Assembly: GCF_029211225.1 (NCBI RefSeq)
Contig: NZ_JARGEM010000006.1
Coordinates: 1 to 64,000 of the forward strand
Direction: 5' to 3'
Length of the DNA stretch: 64,000 nt
From: Antiquaquibacter metalliresistens
GTDB lineage: Bacteria > Actinomycetota > Actinomycetes > Actinomycetales > Microbacteriaceae
Shown: in pieces, positions 19,818 to 27,446 of the stretch
How positions within the stretch are numbered: position 1 is the first letter of the stretch
Layout: each line of letters opens with the position of its first letter
The notes under the pieces: model-generated
What the model was told of the DNA's origin: nothing
Seen by the model: only the letters and a program-made list of their open reading frames with translations
The model's database searches: none
Made by a program: the position numbers and the translations under genes

Positions 19818-20017
19818 CGGCCATGCACACGCCAGCCCATCGCGGTGGGGCGGGCGCTAAGGCTGCTCTCCTTCGTGTTCCAGCTTCACCGCGGCGGTCA
19901 CCTCATCAATGTGACGGTCGGTCACCGCAGCGTGAGCGCCCTGGGTGGCTACCTTCTTTGGACCATGCGACGGCGGCGATGACACTACTTCCGTCTCAAG
20001 GTGAGAGAGGCATATCA

Positions 20018-20107
20018 GTGAACAAGATCCAGGTCGGTGTCAACGGCGGGCGTAGGAGACAGCGCGTCGGCTCTCGCGGCCGTGAAGATTCCGGCGACCG
20101 ACCGTGA
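20018..20107 (+). pseudogene. Decayed start of a second type II GAPDH gene
   Basis: GTG at 20018, preceded by GAGAGAGG, encodes [10 protein letters not shown]; 27 of the first 30 bases match the start of the intact GAPDH gene at 17975. After that the match fades, though a shared GCGCGTCG recurs after a 3-base shorter interval, and the frame stops after 29 codons. It therefore looks like the remains of a duplicated or rearranged copy. The 200 bases between the SDR stop (19817) and this point show no gene. Confidence 0.55.
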
Positions 20108-21033
20108 ATAGCCCCCGACCAGGAGTTGATAACAAGACCACTGCCGTAGCAGGCAACCCGAATCCCTGGCGAATGCTGTGGGTGACACTCTCCTGGGGTT
20201 CGTGCTTCGTGGCGATCAGCATCGGGCTGCAGGATGCGCCCCTACTCTGGCTGGCAGCGATGCGCGCCCTCACCGCGGGCGTCGCCCTGCTGCTCGTGAC
20301 GGGCATCCGACGCACCCCCCTGCCCCGCGACCGACACACCTGGGTACTGATCGTGTGCCTCGGGGTCGTGAACGTGGCACTCGCCTACGCAGCCATGTTC
20401 GGCGGGATCATCGGACTGTCCACCGGAGTCGCGGCGATATTGGCCAACGTGCAGCCGATCCTGATCCTCCTGCCCGCCTGGTGGCTGTACCACGAACGCC
20501 CCTCTAGGACGGCTCTCGTCGCGATGCTCCTTGGCCTCGCCGGCCTCCTGCTGATCGTGCTTCCAGCCGGGCTCGGTACCGGGGCGTGGTTGTCGCTGAG
20601 CTCCGCCGTGGCAGTCACGATCGGCACCCTGATCTCTCGGGTGGTCCGGGCTGATCCGTTCGTCGTAGCGGCCGCGCAACTCCTGATCGGTGGGGCCGTC
20701 CTTGCGATCGCGGCAGCCGTTGTCGAAGGCCCGCCGACGATCAACTGGAACGTGCGGTTCGTCCTCGTCCTGCTCTTCATGTCGCTGGTCGGGACCGCAG
20801 CCACCACGGTCGCATGGTTCGCTGAAGCCCGACGCGCTCGATTGGACATCCTGACAACGTGGACGCTGCTCGTGCCTGTTGTCGGCATAGCACTGTCGCT
20901 CGTGTTCCTCGATGAGCGCCAAAGCGTATGGGGCTGGGTCGGGACCGCCGTCGTCTTGGTATCGATGCTTGTCCTGGTGGTCACACCCCGTCGATCGCCC
21001 AGCAACCTACCGGACCAGTTGCCGCCCTCGTGA
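20104..21033 (+). CDS. EamA/DMT-family transporter
   Basis: A 309-residue integral membrane protein with about ten hydrophobic helices in the two-repeat EamA arrangement. MRALTAGVALLLV, ANVQPILILLPAWWLYHERPS at the end of the first repeat, and LVPVVGIALSLVFLDERQS in the second are the family marks. The GTG at 20104 is used here; an ATG at 20173 would remove only a polar N-terminal tail. DMT transporters usually export small metabolites or amino acids; the substrate cannot be read. It lies downstream of the sugar operon and may be separately transcribed. Confidence 0.85.
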   Translation: MNSPRPGVDNKTTAVAGNPNPWRMLWVTLSWGSCFVAISIGLQDAPLLWLAAMRALTAGVALLLVTGIRRTPLPRDRHTWVLIVCLGVVNVALAYAAMFGGIIGLSTGVAAILANVQPILILLPAWWLYHERPSRTALVAMLLGLAGLLLIVLPAGLGTGAWLSLSSAVAVTIGTLISRVVRADPFVVAAAQLLIGGAVLAIAAAVVEGPPTINWNVRFVLVLLFMSLVGTAATTVAWFAEARRARLDILTTWTLLVPVVGIALSLVFLDERQSVWGWVGTAVVLVSMLVLVVTPRRSPSNLPDQLPPS

Positions 21034-21441
21034 CGTGGGTGACGATCGATACCGACCAGTGACAGGGGCTTGTACGGCTGGCGTCGAGGCGCGCATTCCG
21101 CATCGAGCGTTCCAGCCGATCGTTGCGGGATTGCGTGCAGGGAGTCGCCGCTGGCGTTCTCGACCAGCTTCGGAGTGCAGTCACGGATCTTGGTGTCAAT
21201 CGGTCGCGTCGACGGGCGCGGCCGCTGAGATCGAGCGAGTTGTCCAGCTCGAGCATCTCGCCGCGCGACTTGCGAAGGGTTCGGAAATCCCCGGCCTCAC
21301 CGTCAATCATACGAAGGACCGCGAGTTGCACGAGGATAGCGATCGGCCCCCAGAGACCAGTACACGTCTGGCACATCGAGGCTGACCCCGCCTGACGGCG
21401 GGCTCGGCGGCTCACCTCTTTGACGAGAGAGGCGGTGCCGG
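21034..21441. other. 408-base region with no assignable gene
   Basis: No recognisable domain was found on either strand. A minus-strand frame from ATG at 21415 gives a plausible-looking segment (CQTCTGLWGPIAILVQLAVL, then DFRTLRKSRGEMLELDNSLD) but degenerates further on and runs into the transporter gene, so it may be the remnant of a gene cut at this junction. A short GC hairpin (CCCGCC-TGA-CGGCGGG) lies at about 21387-21403. The stretch may be the seam between the metabolic operon and the conjugative fragment. Confidence 0.35.
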
Positions 21442-24400
21442 GTGTCGGTTTCGATGCGAGTCATGGGTGCGGGGGACGGCTACAAGTACCTACTGCGCAC
21501 GGTGGCGTCGGCCGACGGGGAGCGGGCGCTGTCAACGCCTCTGACCCGCTACTACGCCGAACAGGGCACCCCGCCCGGCCGGTGGATGGGCAGCGGCCTC
21601 GCCGCGCTCGGGCACGGCGAGATCCACGAGGGTGCGCAGGTGTCGGAGGCGCAGCTCCAGCTCCTGCTCGGCATGGGCCTTGACCCGGTGACGGGCGATC
21701 CACTGGGGAAGGCGTACCCGGTGTTTCCGAGCGTCGAGGATCGGATCGCCGCTCGGCTCGCCAGGCTCGATCCGGCGCTGGGCGCGACGGAGCGTGCCGA
21801 GGCAGTCGCCGTGATCGAGGCGGAGGAATTTGCGCGCACGTCGCGGCGGGCGGTCGCGGGGTTTGACTTCACGTTCTCGTTGCCGAAGTCGGCGTCGGTG
21901 CTGTGGGGTGTCGCGGACGCGGCGACCCAGGCGCGGATTGCCGAGGCGCACCATGCGGCCGTTGCGGAGGTCGTTGCATTCATGGAGCGGGAGGTTGCGG
22001 CCACGCGCTCGGGCGCAACCTCCCGCGATGGCGCGGTTGCACAGGTCGAGGTGACGGGGCTGCTCGCCACCGCGTTCGACCATTTCGACTCGCGGGCGGG
22101 CGATCCGCAGTTGCACACGCATGTCGTGGTGAGCAACAAGGTGCGCACGCTGTTCGACGGCAAGTGGCGGTCGCTGGATAGCCGACCGCTGCACGCGGTG
22201 ACCGTGGCGCTGAGCGAGCTGCACACCGCGATCTTCGCCGACCACCTGACTCGCGCGCTCGGCGTGCGCTGGGAGCGGCGCGAGCGCGGAGCCGACCGCA
22301 ATCCGGTGTGGGCGGTCGCCACGGTGCCGGAAGGACTGGCTGCGGAGTTCTCATCCCGGTCGCGGCACATCGAGATCGAGAAGGATCGCCTGATCGCTAA
22401 GTACGAGGCGGCGCACGGGCACGCACCATCGCGGGAGACGATCATCCGGCTTCGGCAGCAGGCGACGCTGGCGACCCGGCCTGACAAGGAGGTCCGTCCG
22501 CTCGCCGACCTCGCCCAGGAGTGGCGCACCCGAGCGAGCCGACTGCTGGGCCGGGACGCAACCGAATGGGCGCGAGAAGCCGTCGCGGTCGAGCCCGCGA
22601 AGCTCCTGTGCGCGGAGGATGTGCCGCCGGAGCGGATCGCCAGGCTCGGCGTGTCGGTGGTCGCCGCGGTTGCCGAGAAGCGCACGACGTGGAGCTTCTG
22701 GAACCTGTACGCCGAGGCCGCACGGCAGACGATGGGCTGGCGCTTCACCGGCACGGAGGACCGCGAGGCGATCACTGGCATGATCGTCGATGCCGCAGAG
22801 CAGGCGTCCATCCGGCTCACCCCGCCCGAGCTTGCCTCCAGTCCCGCGGCGTTCCAGCGCGCGGACGGGACGAGCGTGTTCCGGCCTCGCAACGCCGCCC
22901 GCTACAGCGGTGCCGCGGTGCTCGCTGCTGAGGATCGGCTGCTTGCACGCTCCCGCGAGCAGGTTGCACCGCGCCTGGCCGACGCAACCATTGCGCACTC
23001 GCTGCAACCCCGCCGTGGGCGCGCGCTCGGCGACGACCAGCGCGCCGCACTCGCAGCGATTGCGTCGTCAGGGCGGATGCTCGACCTGCTCGTCGGCCCC
23101 GCAGGGGCGGGCAAGACCACCGCGCTGCGCGCGTTGCGGCGCGCATGGGAGGCCGAGCACGGGCACGGCTCAGTCATCGGCCTGGCACCGTCCGCGGTCT
23201 CGGCCGAAGTGCTGGCCGGTGACCTCGGCATCCCGACAGAGAACACCGCGAAGTGGTGGCAGACCTACCGCGACCACGGCACCGGGTTCGCTGCTGGGCA
23301 GCTTGTGATCGTGGACGAGGCATCCCTTGCCGGGACGCTCGCGCTCGACCGCCTCGTGCGCGTCGCGGTCGAGGCCGGAGCCAAGGTGCTGCTCGTAGGC
23401 GACCCCGCGCAGCTCCAGTCCGTCGACGCCGGGGGAGCGTTCGGGATGCTCGTCGCCGACCGCGCCGATGTGCCCGAGCTGACGGACGTGCGCCGCATTG
23501 CCGCAGCCTGGGAGAAGGAGGCATCCCTCGACCTGCGCCACGGGCGCATCGAAGCCATCGACTCCTACCAGGCCCACGGGCGCATCCGTGCGGGCGAAGC
23601 CGAGCGCATGGCTGATGCCGCCCACGCTGCGTGGCAGCGCGACCGCGCCGCAGGACTGGCGAGCATCCTCATCGCCGAGTCGAGCGCGATGGTCACTACC
23701 CTGAACCAGCGCGCCCGTGCCGACCTCATCCTCGCCGGGCAGGTCGACGCGCGCGCCGAGGTGCGGCTGCATGACGATACCGAGGCGGCACTGGGGGACG
23801 CGATCATCACCCGCCGCAACGACCGCGAGCTGCGCATCGGCCGCGGCTGGGTGCGCAACGGCAGTCGATGGACGATCACCGCCGTCGGCAGCGACGGGTC
23901 GCTGCGGGTGCGTCCCGCCGGACGGCGCTGGGGCGCGACCGTGCGGCTCCCCGCTGAGTACGTCGCCGAGCACGTCGAACTCGGCTACGCCGTGACCGCG
24001 TACCGGGCGCAGGGGGTCACTGTCGACACCGGGCACACGCTCGTCGAGCCCGGCGCGACGCGCGAGACCTTCTACGTCGCCATGACCCGCGGCAAGGAAG
24101 GTAACACCGCCTACGTCTCGATCAACCATCCCGACGAGGACCACATCCACCCGCCCACCCAGGACACCGCCGCAATCGCGGCGCGCAAGATGCTCGCCGG
24201 GGTGCTCCAGCACGTCGGCGCGGAACTCTCCGCCCGCCAGATGATCGCCGCCGAGCAGGACGCCTGGGGCTCAGTCGGCCAGCTCGCCGCCGAGTACGAG
24301 ACCATCGCCGCGGCCGCACAGCAACCGAGGTGGGAAGCCCTCGTGCGCGCGACTCGGCTCACCGAGGCCGAAGCCGACGCCGCCATCGGATCGACGGCGT

Positions 24401-24987
24401 TCGGCGTGCTCGGTGCCGAACTGCGCCGCGCCGAGGCGGACGGGTACGACGCGGATCGCCTGCTGCGCGCGCTCGTTGCCTCACGCCCGCTCGACAACGC
24501 GGGCGACGTGGCTGCGGTGCTCCACGAACGGGTGATCCGAGCCCTGACCCGAACGAACGGTGCCGGGCGCGTGCGCCAGCCCGCCACGCCCATCGCCGGA
24601 CTCATCACCCCAGCTCTCGGCACAATGGACGAGGACATGCGCACCGCGCTCCGCGAACGCGCCGCACTCATCGAGCAGCGCGCGGACGCACTCGTCGCCG
24701 AAGCGGTCGGCGCGTCCGCGGCATGGGTGGTGGAACTCGGCACAGAGCCCGTAGATCCGCAGCTCGCGGCTCTGTGGCGACGCGAGGCACGCACCGTCGC
24801 TGCCTACCGCGATACCTACGGCATCACCGAGGCCAGCACGCTCGGACTCGTCGGCGACGACGCCCGGCAGCGCGCAGACGCTGCGCGAGCACACGACGCG
24901 ATTCTTCGCGCACAACAGCTCGTGGCACGCGCGGCCGAACCGGATTCGACAGCCCGCGCCGTCGGAATGTCCGCACTGCGCCTGTAG
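21442..24987 (+). CDS. MobF-family relaxase with helicase domain (TraA/TrwC-like)
   Basis: A 1181-residue protein. The N-terminal TrwC relaxase has the tyrosine pair Tyr37-Tyr38 (TRYY), the GFDFTFSLPKSASVLW block and the metal-binding histidines in PQLHTHVVVSNK. The middle is an SF1 helicase with Walker A VGPAGAGKTTALRAL, VIVDEASLAGT as Walker B, and GDPAQLQSVDAGG. The later block AVTAYRAQGVTVDTG and FYVAMTRGK completes the helicase. It would nick an origin of transfer, stay bound to the 5' end and unwind DNA during conjugation. The start is GTG at 21442; an ATG four codons in is an alternative. No coupling protein, secretion gene or clear oriT is visible nearby. Confidence 0.93.
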   Translation: MSVSMRVMGAGDGYKYLLRTVASADGERALSTPLTRYYAEQGTPPGRWMGSGLAALGHGEIHEGAQVSEAQLQLLLGMGLDPVTGDPLGKAYPVFPSVEDRIAARLARLDPALGATERAEAVAVIEAEEFARTSRRAVAGFDFTFSLPKSASVLWGVADAATQARIAEAHHAAVAEVVAFMEREVAATRSGATSRDGAVAQVEVTGLLATAFDHFDSRAGDPQLHTHVVVSNKVRTLFDGKWRSLDSRPLHAVTVALSELHTAIFADHLTRALGVRWERRERGADRNPVWAVATVPEGLAAEFSSRSRHIEIEKDRLIAKYEAAHGHAPSRETIIRLRQQATLATRPDKEVRPLADLAQEWRTRASRLLGRDATEWAREAVAVEPAKLLCAEDVPPERIARLGVSVVAAVAEKRTTWSFWNLYAEAARQTMGWRFTGTEDREAITGMIVDAAEQASIRLTPPELASSPAAFQRADGTSVFRPRNAARYSGAAVLAAEDRLLARSREQVAPRLADATIAHSLQPRRGRALGDDQRAALAAIASSGRMLDLLVGPAGAGKTTALRALRRAWEAEHGHGSVIGLAPSAVSAEVLAGDLGIPTENTAKWWQTYRDHGTGFAAGQLVIVDEASLAGTLALDRLVRVAVEAGAKVLLVGDPAQLQSVDAGGAFGMLVADRADVPELTDVRRIAAAWEKEASLDLRHGRIEAIDSYQAHGRIRAGEAERMADAAHAAWQRDRAAGLASILIAESSAMVTTLNQRARADLILAGQVDARAEVRLHDDTEAALGDAIITRRNDRELRIGRGWVRNGSRWTITAVGSDGSLRVRPAGRRWGATVRLPAEYVAEHVELGYAVTAYRAQGVTVDTGHTLVEPGATRETFYVAMTRGKEGNTAYVSINHPDEDHIHPPTQDTAAIAARKMLAGVLQHVGAELSARQMIAAEQDAWGSVGQLAAEYETIAAAAQQPRWEALVRATRLTEAEADAAIGSTAFGVLGAELRRAEADGYDADRLLRALVASRPLDNAGDVAAVLHERVIRALTRTNGAGRVRQPATPIAGLITPALGTMDEDMRTALRERAALIEQRADALVAEAVGASAAWVVELGTEPVDPQLAALWRREARTVAAYRDTYGITEASTLGLVGDDARQRADAARAHDAILRAQQLVARAAEPDSTARAVGMSALRL

Positions 24988-25042
24988 CCGCCCCCCAGTG
25001 CCATGCACACTGCAACTGCTGACGCACTCTGACCTTGCCTGA

Positions 25043-25591
25043 TCAGGCTTGCCCTTGAGGGTGGACGTTCGTTAGCCGCCGGCCTGCGGTGTTGGGGCCG
25101 CGGCCGCGCAGCGGGAAGGTGAGCGCCCAGAGGGCGATTCCGCAGGTTGTGAAGATGTCGGCGACGTTGAAGATCGCAAACCAGTCGACGGCGATGAAGT
25201 CGACGACGTGGCCGGTGAGCGGTCCGTTCTCGGCGCGGCTGATCCGGTCCCAGAGGTTGCCCAGCGCCCCGCCGGCCGCGATCGCCAGGAAGATCGTCCC
25301 GGTCAGGTCGGCGGTCCGGGCCAGCCGCACGGCGATCCAGCCCACGAGCGCGGCGATGAGGACTATCAGGCCGACCACCAGCGGTGCGCCGACGTCGGCA
25401 CCGATCCCGAACGCGACTCCGGGGTTGAAGAACAACTCCAGCCGCACGGTGGGGACCAACGGGATGACCGCCCCGTCGGACAGCGACGCCAGCGCCCACG
25501 CTTTGCTCAACCGGTCCAGAACGAACGCAGCGACCAGCGCGGTCGCCGCCGCGCCTGCCGCCAGCACCGAGCGGCCTTTGCGACTGGTCAC
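25043..25591 (-). CDS. lspA: Signal peptidase II (lipoprotein signal peptidase)
   Basis: A 182-residue membrane aspartic protease with four hydrophobic helices. The family blocks DRLSKAWA, FFNPGVAFGI, ALGNLWDR (first catalytic Asp) and VVDFI...FNVADIF (second catalytic Asp) are all present. It removes signal peptides from prolipoproteins after lipidation. The GTG start at 25591 is chosen because it overlaps the cadD stop (GTGA), as in a coupled operon. An extra lspA carried with metal-resistance genes is known from mobile cadmium and lead determinants, so this is probably not the housekeeping copy. Confidence 0.9.
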   Translation of the reverse strand: MTSRKGRSVLAAGAAATALVAAFVLDRLSKAWALASLSDGAVIPLVPTVRLELFFNPGVAFGIGADVGAPLVVGLIVLIAALVGWIAVRLARTADLTGTIFLAIAAGGALGNLWDRISRAENGPLTGHVVDFIAVDWFAIFNVADIFTTCGIALWALTFPLRGRGPNTAGRRLTNVHPQGQA

Positions 25592-26202
25592 GTCAGGACG
25601 TCGATCAGGCGCGGCACGACGCCCGACTCGATGAGGATGTAGAGGCCGAGGCCGATGAACACGACCGGGACGAGCCAGTGCTCGATGCGCTCCAGAGCCT
25701 CGGTCATCCGCCGGTTCGTGCCGATGGCCCGGGCGACCAGGCACCACACCGCGACGAGCAGCAGGAACACGACAATGGTGACGACCGTGTCCAGCGGCGG
25801 CTGGGTGCGGAACACCGGCGTGTAGAGGGAGATGTTGTCGGCCCCGTTAGCGATCGTGATCCCGGCGACCCCGAGCAGCCCGCCCGCCATGATGGAGCTC
25901 TCGTCGTCATCGTCGTCTTCCTCGCTGCGGCGGCGCAGGTAGCGCACCAGCCCGTACACGCCGATCCCGAGCGGGATCAGGCCGAGGAACCCGACCCATT
26001 CATCGGGGACGATGGTCAGGCCGAGGGCCGCGACCACGCTGATCGCCACGAGGGCGATGAAGCCCAGGTACTGCCCCAGGACCACCTGCCAGCCCTTGAG
26101 GGAGCCCCTGGTCGTTGCCAGGAACAGCACGGTGAGCACCACGATGTCGTCGATGTTGGTCGCGGCGAACAGCCCGATCGCCGCCGCGATCGTCCCGATC
26201 AT
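25588..26202 (-). CDS. cadD: CadD-family cadmium resistance transporter
   Basis: A 204-residue membrane protein with about five or six helices and the family opening AATNIDDIVVLTVLFLA. An acidic Asp/Glu-rich loop (RRRSEEDDDDDES) lies in the middle, then GVAGITIANGADNISLYTPVF, the second conserved Asn-Asp block. CadD proteins export or sequester Cd(II). The start ATG overlaps the stop of the regulator gene upstream (ATGA), and the end overlaps lspA, giving a three-gene minus-strand operon. Confidence 0.88.
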   Translation of the reverse strand: MIGTIAAAIGLFAATNIDDIVVLTVLFLATTRGSLKGWQVVLGQYLGFIALVAISVVAALGLTIVPDEWVGFLGLIPLGIGVYGLVRYLRRRSEEDDDDDESSIMAGGLLGVAGITIANGADNISLYTPVFRTQPPLDTVVTIVVFLLLVAVWCLVARAIGTNRRMTEALERIEHWLVPVVFIGLGLYILIESGVVPRLIDVLT

Positions 26203-26552
26203 CGTCCAGCCCCGGTTGCCTCGGGTCGTCCGTAGGTCGCGCAGAGGTCGACCTTGTGCCCGGTGGCAGCCAGCAACACCTCGGCGGCCTCCAGGATGTC
26301 GTTCAGCTCCGGCCGCGTGAGCGAATAGAATACCTGCCGGCCCTCCACCCGTCCCTCGACTAATCCGCAGTCACGCAAGCAGGCGACGTGCTCGGAGATC
26401 GTTGACTGCGCGAGCCCCAGCTCATCCACCAGGTCTCGCACCCGCCCCTCACCACCCATCAGCCGCTGAACGATGCGCAGCCGCGTCGGGTCCGCGAGGG
26501 AGTGGAACAGCGAAACGGCAGCGAGCTGCTCAGGCGCATCAGTCATCGGCAT
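26199..26552 (-). CDS. cmtR: ArsR/SmtB repressor, CmtR-like (Cd/Pb sensor)
   Basis: A 117-residue winged-helix repressor with LFHSLADPTRLRIVQRL and the recognition helix LAQSTISEHVACLRDCGLV. The metal ligands match mycobacterial CmtR: Cys58 and Cys62 in the recognition helix (CLRDC) and Cys104 in the C-terminal tail (KVDLCATYG). This set binds Cd(II) or Pb(II). The ATG at 26552 is used; an ATG two codons later is possible. It would repress the cmtR-cadD-lspA operon and let go of DNA when cadmium binds. Confidence 0.9.
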   Translation of the reverse strand: MPMTDAPEQLAAVSLFHSLADPTRLRIVQRLMGGEGRVRDLVDELGLAQSTISEHVACLRDCGLVEGRVEGRQVFYSLTRPELNDILEAAEVLLAATGHKVDLCATYGRPEATGAGR

Positions 26553-26590
26553 ACGCCGATTATATCGTTAGTTTACGTTGATCGATTCCG
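26553..26590 (-). promoter_or_regulatory. Promoter/operator of the cmtR-cadD-lspA operon
   Basis: On the minus strand a perfect TATAAT (complement of 26559-26564) lies 6 bases before the ATG at 26552, so transcription would begin at or next to the start codon, giving a leaderless mRNA. The imperfect inverted repeat CGTTAGTTTACG (26566-26577) overlaps the spacer and may be the repressor site. No strong -35 was seen. Confidence 0.5.
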
Positions 26591-26868
26591 TTGCCACGAC
26601 TCAACGGGATGGGGAGCCGGTAAGCCAAGCTCCGGCGTCGAGCGAGGTCTCTTCTGTTTTGAAGTCGTTCGGGCCAGGCAAGTCCCAGGGCGCTGACAAG
26701 TTGCATGACAGCGGACAGCCGCTCTTTCCTGTGTCCAAAGTCGGGCGTACCCTGGGTTTCGAGGTAGTAGCCACGATTTCTAGGTCGCTTGCGACGGTCC
26801 CATCGGGACGCTCCCCACATGATCTACCTCCTCGGCGGAGCTACGCACCCTCTCAGGAGGCGGACATC

Positions 26869-27252
26869 ATGCTCCGACTGCTCTGGAATCTCAGCAACCG
26901 CGTCCGGCTGTTCCTGCGGACCTACATGCCGACGAACATCCTGCTCGATGCACTGCGCACGCGACGCGGTCTGAAGTGGGGCGTGCCCGCCATGCTGATC
27001 GCCGCGCCGTACCTGCTCGGCGCGTGGCTCCTGACCGTCTGGATCTCCGACGGCGGGCCGAGCTGGCTGAACCTGCTCGTGCCGCTGTTCATCTGGAACG
27101 CACTGAAGTTCCTCGTCAACGGCCCGATCACGCTCATCATCCTGATCCGGGCACGCCTTGCCGAGCGACGTGCTCGCCGAGTCGCCGAGCGGGAGTCGGC
27201 GGCTTACGCTGCGGGCGGCGACCTCCCCGTGCTCACCGCGACGCGCATCTGA
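26869..27252 (+). CDS. Conserved small membrane protein of unknown function
   Basis: A 127-residue protein with a basic N-terminus (MLRLLWNLSNRVRLFLRTY), two hydrophobic segments (about 44-62 and 70-95) and a strongly basic C-terminal helix (RARLAERRARRVAERES). The ATG at 26869 is fixed by AGGAGG at 26855-26860, 8 bases upstream; the longer frame open to the left has no codon character. No domain was recognised; similar short proteins in this family of bacteria are sometimes labelled sulfate permease without clear support. It lies between the cadmium operon and the island boundary. Confidence 0.7.
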   Translation: MLRLLWNLSNRVRLFLRTYMPTNILLDALRTRRGLKWGVPAMLIAAPYLLGAWLLTVWISDGGPSWLNLLVPLFIWNALKFLVNGPITLIILIRARLAERRARRVAERESAAYAAGGDLPVLTATRI

Positions 27253-27300
27253 CCCGGCCGTACGGGACCGCCGACGGCACCGCAGAAGCGGTTATCCGCT

Positions 27301-27346
27301 CCGTCCGAAATCCCGTCCGTTTACTGCCCGTAGCCGTCCGTAAACG
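27301..27346. repeat. CCGTCCG repeats and a 7-bp inverted repeat at the island/core junction
   Basis: CCGTCCG occurs three times (27301, 27313, 27334), and CGTTTAC (27318-27324) pairs with GTAAACG (27340-27346) across 15 bases. The cluster lies between the last accessory gene and the glnA terminator, where an integration site would be expected. No second copy was seen inside the window. Confidence 0.4.
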
Positions 27347-27358
27347 TCCAGAGATAGA

Positions 27359-27394
27359 CTGAGCCCCAGACGGCAACTGCCGCCTGGGGCTCAG
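27359..27394. terminator. Hairpin between the accessory membrane gene and glnA
   Basis: CTGAGCCCCAG (27359-27369) pairs perfectly with CTGGGGCTCAG (27384-27394); the inner bases extend the stem with one mismatch. There is no T-run on either side, as is common for actinobacterial hairpins. It lies between two convergent genes and probably ends transcription of glnA and perhaps also of the plus-strand gene. Confidence 0.75.
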
Positions 27395-27446
27395 AAAATC
27401 ACTGGCCTCGGAAACCGGAAGTACGGTCCCGAAGACCTCCCCGGAA

